DNA of 64,000 nucleotides from Schistocephalus solidus (lineage: Eukaryota; Platyhelminthes; Cestoda; Diphyllobothriidea; Diphyllobothriidae): NCBI GenBank assembly GCA_017591395.1, contig WEDG01003263.1, positions 89,846 to 153,845 of the forward strand, given 5' to 3'. Below the pieces are notes generated by a model that ran no database searches, was not told the origin of the DNA, and worked only from the letters and a program-made list of their open reading frames with translations. Below, piece by piece: positions 23,587 to 33,460 of this stretch. Numbering within the stretch: position 1 is the stretch's first letter; each line of letters starts with the position of its first letter. A program made the translations under genes and the position numbers.

Positions 23587-24008
23587 ACCTGACCGACAAA
23601 GACAATGGAAACTGTAATGACCATTTCTGGCTTATTAGTCGTCATCAGCCAGCCATGCAGAACCCCAGGCGCTGCAGCGCCCGAGGCTCTAACTCGTAAC
23701 CTGTTGGTTAGAAGTCCAACGCTCTACCCACTGCGCCACAAGCTCGTTGTCCTGTCGTTTTCGATCGGGAATATTAACTATGGTAAGATGGCGTTTACCG
23801 ATCTGTTATAGGACTCAATCGTCCCGTTGTGCCTTGAGGCTCAACCTTGAGCCCCACCACCAGCCTCACGGCGGCTTATGATATAGGTCATGTTATTCTG
23901 CCTATATCATTAGCCATCATGTGGTTGCTGACGGGGCTCGAGGTTGAGCCTCAAGGCACAACGGTACGAGTGAGTCCTGTAACCGATCGGTAAACGCCGT
24001 CTTACCCT
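23587..24008. repeat. two hammerhead-repeat copies, opposed
   Basis: 23587-23900 is one diverged unit of the 309-bp repeat in the array's orientation (sense on minus). It carries the HHR-like core (23610-23654), the tRNA-like part (about 23680-23745) and the downstream tail. From about 23903 to 24008 a second fragment of the tail runs in the opposite direction. ATGATATAGG / CCTATATCAT marks the junction palindrome at 23878-23912. The HHR keeps CTGATGA and GAAA, but helix I has a mismatch at its first pair. The pair sits between the Ty3/Gypsy pol and a possible gag fragment. Confidence 0.85.
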
Positions 24009-24190
24009 AGAAACTCTTTTGCAGTCGGAATATCTGCGTGAATCCGGTCATACGAATTTCTGCATGGTTTACCATAGTCCATTGCGGTTGAATGTATCAA
24101 GCGCCTCTGTTAGCTTATCAAGGATGTTGCAGAGTGTAGTCCGAATTTCCTCGCGTTCCTATTTGAGTTGGCAAACAGTGAAGATATTAT

Positions 24191-24499
24191 CTATTGTTCC
24201 GCGGTTTCATCAGAATATGCAGAGTCTTTCGGGAGGAAGCCATTGTTCCAGAGGGCGTAGCGATGGAAGTTATAAATAGAAGCAGCGTCTGTGAATTGCG
24301 CTTGCATAGCTTTACCTCTACACAAGCACAAGTCACCTGCCGTACCTGAGTTCTCGCGTACCAACGAATTCAGCGCACGGCAAACCTCTACCGTCATTGA
24401 CAGTTGATCACTTAATGAACACGCATCCGTGAAATAGCGCGCAGAGAGCTCACAAAGCCTTTCATCATCATTACAGTATCTACGGCTCAAGCACTGCAA
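24191..24499 (-). pseudogene. possible gag fragment of the Ty3/Gypsy element
   Basis: A 102-codon minus frame, Cys- and Arg-rich, starting MQCLSRRYCNDDERLCELSA. It lies upstream (in the minus sense) of the Ty3/Gypsy pol and could be gag, separated from pol by the repeat pair at 23587-24008. No zinc knuckle or capsid motif is seen; the call rests on position only. Confidence 0.25.
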
Positions 24500-25520
24500 A
24501 GCATAGATTGGCTGTTAGATAGCCCATTCGCATTCATGCCTCCCCCCTTCCCATAGCCTTTTCCGTTTGTCACTATCCCATCGGTGTCCTTGTCCCCTTT
24601 GTTCATCTCCCAGCCAGTTGTAGACGTGCGCTGAACACCCATTTCTTCTTTTATTTTTCATTACTGTCTCCTGTCTTTGGTAAACGTGGAATTTCGCTGA
24701 TTGTGTTAGGCAGTGAAATTCTGATTCACTTTTTGGGGAGGTTCTACTTAATACGAGTGTCTGGCAAATAAATGGCCTGCGAATGCTGCGGCCTCTTTCG
24801 TTCGATGAACATCAAAACTCGGTTTTGATCATGTTTTGCGCTTACTTTGATGACAGACCACTGCGATGCATCCCTATTTCCTAATTTGTATTCAGGTACG
24901 CGAGAGGGAAGAGAAGTCTGTAGGCTTGTCGGCAACCAATGCGGCAAATGATCGAAGTAATTTGCCCACATAGAGAAGTAATTGCTCTTGCAGGCGTTTG
25001 TATTAATCATTTTCGGATATCACATTATGTAGTTGTCCGCCATCTTGATAAATTTCACTGGTTTATCCTTTCTCTCTCCCCCTCTCTCGAGTTCATGTTC
25101 GTCCGTGTTATTGTCGTGTTATGACTCATCACATATGTCGTGCGGTGGATGGGGTTAATAGTCATTAGGGCGCTGGCCCAGTTCGCCTCTGGCCTTTATG
25201 CTATTAATGAGTGGCAAGCTCGCTGAGCAGGCTCGTAAATACTTATGACCACTGTCTCAGACAATCCCCCCAATTAAGTCACTCGTAATAAAGAGACTTC
25301 ATTAGAATGCACAGACTCCTAATGAAGCCTACCTATGATAGTGTGTGAGTGTATTCACCAATTCGGCCTCGCAACCGACCAGGTAGTTAGTATTAACCTC
25401 GGAAAAGGAACTTAATTACTTACGAATCGTTTTATGGCGCGCTATTCCTGATGTTTGTGTTTGTCACCTTGTCGCAGCATAGTAAGAAGACTGCAGAACG
25501 CATAATGTAGTATAAGTTCT
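24500..25520. other. arrestin intron, unassigned sequence
   Basis: No feature recognised. A search by eye for a 5' LTR partner of 20290-20490 found none. Confidence 0.4.
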
Positions 25521-25872
25521 GGTAATGGTGATTTATACGGCTACCTAAACAGGACGTGAGAACAGGAAGTGTCCACAATACATGTGGCTTTGCGTCAAAT
25601 TCCGAACCAATTCGGCTTAGGGTTTAGTTTAGGGTTAGAGTTACGTTCTCAGTTAGGGTTAGGGTCAGGCCTCTGTTAATGGTCAAGGTTTGGGTGCGTG
25701 TTAACAGTAGGGTGTACTGTTAGGGTTAAGGTTAAAGTTACAGTTTAGTTTTATGTTAGGATTAAGACACGCGAATATTTATCCTTCCTGAAATTTATTG
25801 CAAGGCCACCTATGTTTGAGTGGGTGGGGCGTTCCTTTTCTCGTGTAGGCGGCCATACAAGTCATCCCTACC
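25521..25872. mobile_element. MITE-like element with internal TTAGGG-type DNA, copy 1
   Basis: 352 bp bounded by ~43-bp terminal inverted repeats (GGTAATGGTGATTTATACGG at the start; the complement of the end reads GGTAGGGATGACTTGTATGG). Between them are degenerate TTAGGG/TTAAGG-type hexamers (25618-25770). No ORF. The same structure, with the same TIRs, occurs at 47410-47770. Confidence 0.8.
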
Positions 25873-26019
25873 TGATTCCTAACCGAAATAATGCGCTTAT
25901 ATGTTTCCTCGTGCATAATAGCTGCAAGTTAAACTGAAATGCACAGAAGATGATAATAATTACTTTAAAGGTGATATGGGTAATTTTAAATCTTCACATC
26001 CTCTTTGTCTTTGATTACT

Positions 26020-27130
26020 CTGTACATGTAATCAGTGACCAATCTCGTGGAATTTTCATTGAAATTCTAAAATGCGATTTTGATTAGGAAGGATTCCTCA
26101 TGTGGGGTTGTGATACCAATTATCCTGCAGCATAATCCAAATCTATTTCAGTCACACAAGGATGCCAACTTTTGAATGAGCTATTTGGCCGCCTGCACAA
26201 ACCTACCTGTTAAAGTGTAAACTAGAATTCTCAGGCGCATTCTAGCTTACAAAAAGTTTACTTTGGTGGCCTTCTAATATCAGTTGTCGTGTAGCCAAAT
26301 CCGAAGGTATTTCGGTGACGCTTCTTATCAGGTCGCCTGAAGACCATACCGTAAAACTGGCAAATTTAGTAGTATGTTTCTGTCAGTTGATGTTCCATTT
26401 TACTATAAATCCATGTATAGCTTATGGGAAGCACGCACAAAGTATCCTTTTTTGTACTTGTTTAGTAAAATACCACGTATTATTGAAACTTGAACCTCGA
26501 AAATAGGGTAGTTTTGTGAAACAAAATTTGCGATCATGTAATTTTTGAAGACCGTTGATGTCGATTCAAATAGAATCGTATCTGTTTGGTTAGTAATGCT
26601 CTTCATGAAGATTCTAACATTGTACCCGCCTATTACATATGTTTTCGAGCCTTATATGTTATTTTAATAGTATAGAGGAATTTATGATTTTTCTTTAGCG
26701 GAAAGTGCGTGGCTTGTAGGCTGGAAACTCCAACTGTAAGTGCAACGAAGAGTTCGAGTTCAAATGATTCAGGAATTTAAAAATGTTAAGAATAAAATAT
26801 ACTTCTCCCTCGTGTATATATTGAAATGATTTTAAAGAAGGAGATTATCGTTCATGTTTCCCATAACATATATTTTGATTTTTAAGGGTATCGAAAAGCA
26901 ATTAAAAAATGCTTAGTCTTTAAGTAGTCATTTTTGTCGATTGTGGTTTTCGCAGGTGAACTAAACGAAGTGCATTAAAAAGTCGGCATCCTGGCATGAC
27001 TGAAACATCTTGTGATGGTGCTACACGACAATATTGCTTCCCCGCCCGAGTAATCCATTCTAATCGAATGCGTATCTCACAATTTCCGTCAATATTTCAT
27101 GAGATACGCCACCTATGTCATTTACAGCGC
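26020..27130. mobile_element. foldback (long-TIR) element, copy B
   Basis: 1.1 kb with terminal inverted repeats about 180 bp long. The left AATCTCGTGGAATTTTCATT and ATAATCC..ATTTCAGTCACA.AAGGATGCC..CTTTTGAATG segments are mirrored on the right by GCATTAAAAAGTCGGCATCC..GACTGAAACATC and ATTTCATGAGATACG. The AT-rich middle has no transposase. Non-autonomous. Lies in the same arrestin intron as the Ty3/Gypsy element. Confidence 0.8.
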
Positions 27131-27763
27131 TATGCTTTCCTACCAAAAAGCTGATTGGTGGAAATTAGGTCATTATACTTGCTTCTCAGAATCGCTATCC
27201 ACCATTCAAGATGTCATGTTCTGGTAATGTGTTTAAGTGTACTCACAAACAATTAAAACAAAATACTGTTTCTTTTACGACACCACTCAACATCACTCAA
27301 CAAAAAAGTTATCGCGTTAGCCAGTTAACTGGCCATTGATGGTACTTTTTATTCAACGATAATTGGTCTCGTGTCTACTGCTGTCATTGACCTTGCTCTG
27401 AATCATGACCACAGCCTCCCGTTATCTTACCGTCTGGAATATCTGTACGTGGCCTAAGCCATTCAGCGGTTCTACTGCTGTTGTTCAGCATGACTGCTAT
27501 GTCAGTCCGTGTATCGTGTTGTTTTATGGGGTCTTTGTCGTTTATTCGGCTTCTACGATGATTCGCATTAGACCTCTTGCCTGAAACGGTGACTTCACAT
27601 ATGGCAAAAACATTTTTGTACGGTAATATTCTTCACCTCACCTCTACTCTAGATTGAACTAAGTCTTCCTCATTGTCATTCGTATCAATGTTTAAGTTAT
27701 TTTTTTGCAAATGTTTATTTAAACTCTGCTTCCTAACACTCTGTCGCTTTCTATTACCGCCAG
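27131..27763. other. arrestin intron end, unassigned sequence
   Basis: Nothing recognised apart from the pyrimidine-rich tract and acceptor CTATTACCGCCAG immediately before 27764. Confidence 0.5.
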
Positions 27764-27836
27764 TTATGCAAGTCGCTGACATAATGCTCTTCAGTCGGGC
27801 TGTGTACAAATGCACTGTTGACGAAGCGGAATATGA
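27764..27836 (+). CDS. ARRB: beta-arrestin exon: C-domain start (small exon)
   Basis: 73 nt: two bases completing Val, 23 codons, two bases (GA). Acceptor ...TACCGCCAG, donor GTAAGT. Encodes VMQVADIMLFSRAVYKCTVD then EAEY, aligning with vertebrate [20 protein letters not shown], MEEAD. Both phases match the neighbours. It is the most diverged of the arrestin exons and stands alone between introns of 9.7 and 13.1 kb. Confidence 0.93.
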
Positions 27837-28299
27837 GTAAGTTTATGAACCCCTCTTTTTAACTCTTCTTGTTACTGTTTTGTGTCTGGTAGTTCCATTT
27901 AAATTGATTGATTCTCGAGACATTGCTGAAATAACTGGTACTATCGTAGTTAAGAAGAATCTAACTTTCCATCTATTCAGTAAATACTCAACTATTTTGT
28001 TTACCCCATCAACTGCCAAATAACCAGCGCTAGGCTCCCCATCTTCCTCTTGACTCCGGTCCCATTCTCTCGTTCGCTAGTTTCTGTTGCTGGACCTTAT
28101 CACTTATGGAGGATATTGTCGCCGGATTAGGTGGGTTGCTTGGGAGCGAGTGCTTGGGGAGGGCATCAGGCTTCACCTAAAAATATCAGATTCGCATGTT
28201 TTTGGAGTCGAGAGAGAGAGAGAAAACAAATTAGCGTCTCCTGCATCCATCTTGTACTTGTACGTATTACGGCTGCGATCATTCCTGATCTAGACGGTC
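27837..28299. other. arrestin intron, unassigned sequence
   Basis: Start of a 13.1-kb intron. Contains a short (GA)n tract at 28207-28222 just before the LINE end. No gene recognised. Confidence 0.5.
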
Positions 28300-28303
28300 T
28301 CGA

Positions 28304-28896
28304 TTATGTCGCAGATAGTGCTCCTCCACGCGTTACGATCCGCGCAAGCAGACCTGGACAGCTCAATCCATTCTCTTCGCCAACGACGAATGCCGAATAC
28401 CGAAGGTCCAAGAACAACTTCCATGTCCTGACGAACTGTGTCGAGCCAGGTTTTGAGCTGACCCCCTCTTCGACGTCTCTAATTGGGTAGTGGAGTCGGT
28501 TCAAGGGCAGTAGCACTGAGCTCGTAAGGTGGGCGACGAAGAACATGCCCGAAACACATCATTCGTCGTTCTTGGATGACTTGCGATGTTAGCGTAGCGA
28601 GTGCGGACTGTCTCATTTGAGACAAAATCTGTGTACTTCACTCGGAGGATGGTCCTCAAGCAGTGGTGGTCAAATGCCTCCAATTTTCCCTCATCTTCCA
28701 CGCATGTAACCCAGCATTCACAACCATAGAGAGCGACAGAGTGGACAGACGCACGGTATATGCGAATCTCTGCGGCGATAGAAATGTTGCGTCGGGTCCA
28801 CAGGCACTTTCTACTGCTTGAGAAAACCCGACGAGCAGCATCGATTCGGGAGACTGTCATCATTTTTCTGTTCATTTGGCAGAAACCTCGCCTCAA
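28304..28896 (-). pseudogene. LINE C-terminal region, frameshifted
   Basis: Minus frame 28501-28896: DAARRVFSSSRKCLWTRRNI, EIRIYRASVHSVALYGCECW, FDHHCLRTILRVKY and VRTRYANI are typical of the region after the thumb in RTE-like LINEs. The last part, in frames covering 28304-28546, reads GGQLKTWLDTVRQDM and VLGPSVFGIRRW before the stop. At least one frameshift near 28520-28560. Confidence 0.85.
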
Positions 28897-29102
28897 GTTA
28901 TTTGAAACGGTTCAACTCTTCAAATTGACAGCCGTCAACCTCGAGAGGTGCTTTCTCCTGGGCAGAGATGCAGCTTGGTTAAACGTTGGTCTTCCCCGCA
29001 TTTATGGGCAAACCAACCGATTTAGCGACTTCATTCACCTGTGACACCAGAGACTGCAGTTTGAAGCTAGTAAGGCGATATCATCTGCGTAGTCGAGGTC
29101 AG

Positions 29103-30153
29103 CTAGCCGGCGTCAGGGTGCAAGCTCAACACCGTCCTCTTCATGCAGGGCCTTCCCAAGAATCCAGTCGATAGCGTAGTTGAACAGGATGGGCGATCCA
29201 ATACAACCTTGTCGAACGCCAGACCAGATATCAAATGCTTGTGAAACATTGTTATGGACCAAAACTCGCGCAGTAGTTGAGCTGGAATAGGCCTTGAGCA
29301 TGGCGATGATTTTCGGTGGTAGACCATCTTATGCCATTATCCGCCATAAAGACTCACCATTGACGGAATCGAACGCGGTGGTAAAATCGACAAAGCAGAC
29401 GGCCGTCGGTTGCTGGTAACTATCGCGGAATTAACGAATGCGCCTAAGTGTGAATATTTGGTCCGCACATCGACGCCCAGCACGGAATCGGGCTTGGTTG
29501 GGCTTCGTCCTAGAGTCGCACACAGCCTGGAATCGCCTGAGGAGGTCAATAGCGAAGATATTAGCAACAACGTCGTTTTCGCATTTTCATTAGTCTCCCT
29601 TCTTGTGGACAGGCACAAGGATGCCTGAGCCCCAGTAATCAAGAACAACCTCGTCTTTCCAGGCTTTTACAATCACTTTATGGAGCCAGGGTGCCATTGT
29701 GTTGGCACAAGACTTGTAGATTTCATAGGGTATACCGTTCTCTCCAGGTGCCTTGTTTTCGCGCAACCTCCTTATGGCATCAGTGACTTCTCCTTCAGAA
29801 AGGGGGTTGCATAGGCAGGAGAGGTAGGATAATCCGTTGCATGTGGTAAGGGGGTTCTGGGCTTGGTAGCACAGAAGGTTCTCGTAGTGCTCAACCTTGC
29901 CCGGGTTTTCAGCAATAAAGCTGCCATTCACTTCACGAACAGAGTCGCTCAGTGTAGAGGGCCTGCCACTAACGTGGCGGATAATTTGATAGAGTTTTCG
30001 AGTGTCACCTACGTTTGAGGCCTGCTCCATCGAGGTCGCTATTCCAGCCCAATATTTCTTCCGGTCTTCCCTAACCGATTTTGCCATCATCTTTCGGAGT
30101 TGGCGGAAGGAAGCACCGTTGCGGGACCTGGCTCGAGCCATCTGGGCAGACAA
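29103..30153 (-). pseudogene. LINE reverse transcriptase, frameshifted
   Basis: Minus frame 29590-30153 (187 codons) contains EDRKKYWAGIATSMEQASNV, LRENKAPGENGIPYEIYKSC, then WLHKVIVKAWKDEV and GILVPVHKKGD, the opening RT blocks. After frame changes, 29337-29648 covers the TAFDSV-type block, and 29113-29301 contains WSGVRQGCIGSPILFNYAID, the conserved RQG...P.LFN block. The catalytic xADD is expected near 29100 (an A-D-L-D-Y-A-D-D-I-A-L-type stretch can be read across 29060-29105) but the frame is broken. Confidence 0.88.
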
Positions 30154-30470
30154 CTGCAGGGTTCTTCCACTGATCCAATCACTGTGGCGTTGCTGAGTAA
30201 ACCCAAGGATTTTCTCAGCTGCCCCATGGACTAGTCTTCAGTGATGACCACTTACTACTGCCTTCTCCGTCTGCTCGGGTAATAAAACAAGAACAGATTT
30301 TTTTGTCCAGGGCCTCGTCAGTGCCGGGTTGCCGGATTTTGGTGACATCGAGGCGTCTGGTGCCTGACATTTTGGGTGCGGATGATAGATGCACTTTCAA
30401 GCGTGTACGGACGAGAACATGGTCCGACCCATAGGCATTACCAGTCTCAGCACCACACATCTATCTGCTA
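30154..30470 (-). pseudogene. LINE endonuclease end / linker, frameshifted
   Basis: Minus frame 30215-30460: AETGNAYGSDHVLVRTRLKV corresponds to the end of the endonuclease (SDH motif), followed by a linker with RRLDVTKIRQPGTDEALDKK. The upstream endonuclease is absent, marking the 5' truncation at about 30.47 kb. Confidence 0.8.
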
Positions 30471-32190
30471 TCACAGCTAACCTTCACTGAAGGCCGTTCC
30501 ACTTTCCGCCACCTTTGGACGCGCCGGGTAGCCAGTAGCTAGGCTAATGGGTAACCTATCTTCCTGCGTTCATCGCCGACAGTTGCAGTTGGTACGATAA
30601 TGGCTTGCTTTTCCGCATGCCAGTCGCTAATTTCCCCAATGCCATTCCTGGTCGTTGTTTACTGACGTGATAATCACTCGGACATTTCGCTCGCTGTCAC
30701 TGACAGGAGTGTTTTCCCGCGTGTCCAGCCAAGGTTAGAGTGTGGGGGAGCGGGGCATCCTTGTGCTTGTTGGTGGGTGGTTGATCGGAAAATCGGGACT
30801 AAAATAACTCGTGGTACAAGCGATATTTCATCTCTCGCCAAAATTTCGGCCACGTCTAACTTAAAGGAGTCGGGTACGCGACAAAATATCTATTCCGAAG
30901 TCAATTTTTCTTGGATGAGTTTTGCAGCGTGAATTATCACAGTATCTGGTATGATTAACTCCTTTTTCCGAGTAAGTAGTCCTCGTTGTTTGCAAATTAA
31001 TGCAGTCCTTTCACGTTGGAGCTGCATGAAGTAGATGTAAGTTGTAATTATGTGACCTGCGTCGACGAACTCGTAGTGAGCATTACCGACAGCGGTTCAC
31101 AATTTATGAATCGCAATCTTCCAAGGGTGAGACAGTTCTCTTGAGGGACATGGAATTGGATCACTTGATGACAACCCGTGAAGTTTCGCTTGGTAATGCA
31201 GTCGAAAATCAGTGTTTCATCACAAGTAGACAACTTATAAATAATTATGGCGTTTAGAGGCGAAGATCAAACGTTTGGTCTTCGAAGCACGTTTATGTGA
31301 ATCTCTGCAAAAATTGTATGCTAAGCTTCTGCGATTTTCCTAATCGATAGAAATAGAAACGTCTTATTTTTTCATGCTGAACATTTTGAGAGTTCTTGAC
31401 GGTCCATTTTCGAATTTTTCAACAACACCTATTAACTCTTGGTTATCGACAACGGATGGCCTTTTTAAACGTGACCTCTTTTCAAGGCTTTATACGCTAC
31501 ATTTTCAGCGATGGGAGTTGATTCCTACCTGTCCTACGTCATCCCTGCTGTCAACCCTTCTTTATTTCTATAAAGCCTGCAACCTATCCATATGTCATGT
31601 ATTATGTAGATATGTTGCATTCATTGCGAAAATGTATGATAGTTTACAGCAGGGATAATGTGGGAAAGGTGGGAATCAGCTCCAAGCTCTTATGACTTCG
31701 AAGATTGTTCTCTCATAATGAATGTAACAAAACTTAATATCTTCTGAGGATTTAGGCAAAGTGACGTAGCGTATAGATCCAACGTCCGTCAAGCTAGCAT
31801 GATCGTTAAATAGAGTAAATGTAGCACCCTCTGATCTGGAACCCATTGTTAGGCCCCTACCATGCGTCTATGAGCTAAGGAAAGGAGATAATTGAGACTA
31901 GAAAAATTTTGGGCCTTTCCATTCACGACTCCCAGATATAACTTGATAAAAAAATAGGGTTGGAAAACACCCCACCGATTTCCCCGCCTACAGGATTGAG
32001 TATGTTTGTTCGATTTTTGTTCGGAAAGTCTAGTCTACAAATCTTGTACGTGGTCGCATAGTGAGGAGTAGCCAGTATTCGAGTCGTAATATGTAGGGGT
32101 CGAAGCATTGGTTGTACTCAGAGCCCTACAATCATCACGCCTTGTTCCGTTGTAGGAAGAGAAGGGGAAAGACCAGTAGGAGTTGTGTGT
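30471..32190. other. arrestin intron, unassigned sequence
   Basis: No gene or known repeat recognised. Short frames lack motifs. Confidence 0.4.
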
Positions 32191-32195
32191 TCTTT

Positions 32196-32298
32196 ACAGC
32201 TGAAATGTCCGTTTATTCAGATGCAACCCTAAAGATATCATCCACGTAGCGCCCATAATATTTTAGACGGTTTATCTGCGGACGAAGCTGTAAAGCTT
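32196..32298 (-). repeat. inverted copy of the PLE RT catalytic segment
   Basis: The reverse complement encodes RPQINRLKYYGRYVDDIF and matches 32443-32552 at about 90% by eye, with a 144-bp spacer. The inverted copy has a stop after VASE where the + copy has Gln. Confidence 0.92.
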
Positions 32299-32435
32299 CG
32301 GAGTGTACACGAAGGCAGTCCACAATCGAAGCTCCCAGAAGACCCAAGTCGGTACGTACACATTCTTTTGTCTATATCTCTTGACAAAACGCCGCTCGAA
32401 GTCGTATCGCTTGGCCCACCTTAGCGAATATTTTC

Positions 32436-33176
32436 ATGAGCAAGCTTGAAGCTGTACAGCTTCATCCGCAGATAAACCGTCTAAAATATAATTGGCGCTA
32501 CGTGGATGATATCTTTACGGTTGCATCTGAACAAATGGACATTTCAGCTGTAATGGATACCATTAATCAGGAGCACCCGTCAGTAAAAGTTACACAGGAA
32601 GAGGAACAATCCGAATCACTCCCTTTCCTGGACGTGCTTCTGAGTAGAAGGCCTGACGGGAGGATTCGAGTTAGTGTCTATCTTAAGAAGACATGGTCCG
32701 GACAATACACCCACTTTGTGAGTTTTGTACCGCTTAAATTTAATCGTAATTTAGTGCGCTGTCTGACACAAAGGGCGAAAAGGATCTGCTCGGCCGATAG
32801 CTTTGACGAAGAGCTTAAGGTTGTAGAAAGCACTTTTCGACAGTATGTATATGCAGCTAGATTTATATTTGATAATATGACCGAAAGGCCACCAAAGCCG
32901 CCGGTGCTAACAGCAAACAAGAAAAAATCATTCATCAGGGTCCCATTTCAAGGGCACGCAGCAAATGAACGAAGGCGCCTAAGCCAAGTTGTGTCAAGCA
33001 CCTTTCCAGCAGCTGATGCCCATGTACTATTCTCGACTACCCCCACCATATACGGAGGGGGCAAGGAAAAATTGCCAGCCCAGACCACCTCAATGTGCAT
33101 TTTTTTTCTTTCACCTGCTCTTTTGGGGCAGAATATAGTGGTCGCACGAGCTGGCGTTTGTCCAAAAGAGTATTAG
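32436..33176 (+). pseudogene. Penelope-like reverse transcriptase, partial
   Basis: 246 codons open from mid-RT to the connector. RYVDDIFTV carries the catalytic Asp pair (YVDD at 32499-32510); SLPFLDVLLSRRPDGRIRVS and VYLKKTWSGQYTHF, then VSFVPLKFNRNLVRCLTQRA are conserved PLE blocks after the palm. The N-terminal half of the RT is missing. Around 33060-33176 the frame shifts away from the endonuclease frame. Confidence 0.92.
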
Positions 33177-33460
33177 AACACCTTTTAGCATGGTTAGGAA
33201 GGGGGCAGATGAAGAACATAAACAGCTCTATCCTCGCGCATGTGGTAGACACAGGCCATCGTGTAGATGCCGAAGAGGCCTTCCGGGTAATTTACAAGGT
33301 CCGCTCAGCCTATTAAAAATTCCTTGAACAGCGTCTTTTGACTACGGCAGAAGCAGCTGCAATCAGGCTACGCAAACCGATCCTGTGCGCTCAAAAGAAA
33401 TATTTACAGGCGCTGCACTTACCGTGGCCGAAAGTAGCCAATTCAGCCCCCCGCAGCTAA
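33095..33460 (+). pseudogene. Penelope-like GIY-YIG endonuclease, broken
   Basis: Frame 33095-33316 reads FTCSFGAEYSGRTSWRLSKR, then VLEHLLAWLG, the 'Y-x-G-R-T...R...EH' signature of the PLE nuclease, and SILAHVVDTGHRVD. An in-frame stop at 33314-33316 is followed by KFLEQRLLTTAEAAAIRLRK and the C-terminus ending at about 33460. It is joined to the RT by a frameshift. Confidence 0.88.

Larger units (their letters stand above)
28300..30470 (-). mobile_element. RTE-like LINE, 5'-truncated, minus strand
   Basis: A 2.2-kb copy holding the end of the endonuclease, the reverse transcriptase and the C-terminus of an RTE-like LINE. It is antisense within an arrestin intron. The 5' part of the endonuclease is missing, as is usual for LINE insertions. 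It differs from the LINE at 4.9-8.9 kb: its C-terminus ends with GGQLKTWLDTVR-type sequence rather than zinc fingers. The remnant at 1.13-1.62 kb belongs to the same family. Confidence 0.88.
32196..33460 (+). mobile_element. Penelope-like element with head-to-head RT duplication
   Basis: A 5'-truncated PLE on the + strand (32436-33460) preceded by an inverted segment of its own RT (32196-32298 on minus, mirrored by 32443-32552). The inverted segment continues with more RT-like minus-strand coding up to about 32435, so the insertion begins with a reversed piece of the same element. Such 5' inversions are known for target-primed insertions. Lies inside the 13.1-kb arrestin intron. Confidence 0.88.

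Noticed and set aside
25618..25770. Interstitial telomere
   Set aside because: The TTAGGG-like units are degenerate and enclosed by the inverted repeats of a small element found again at 47.4 kb, so a fusion or telomere relic is not needed.
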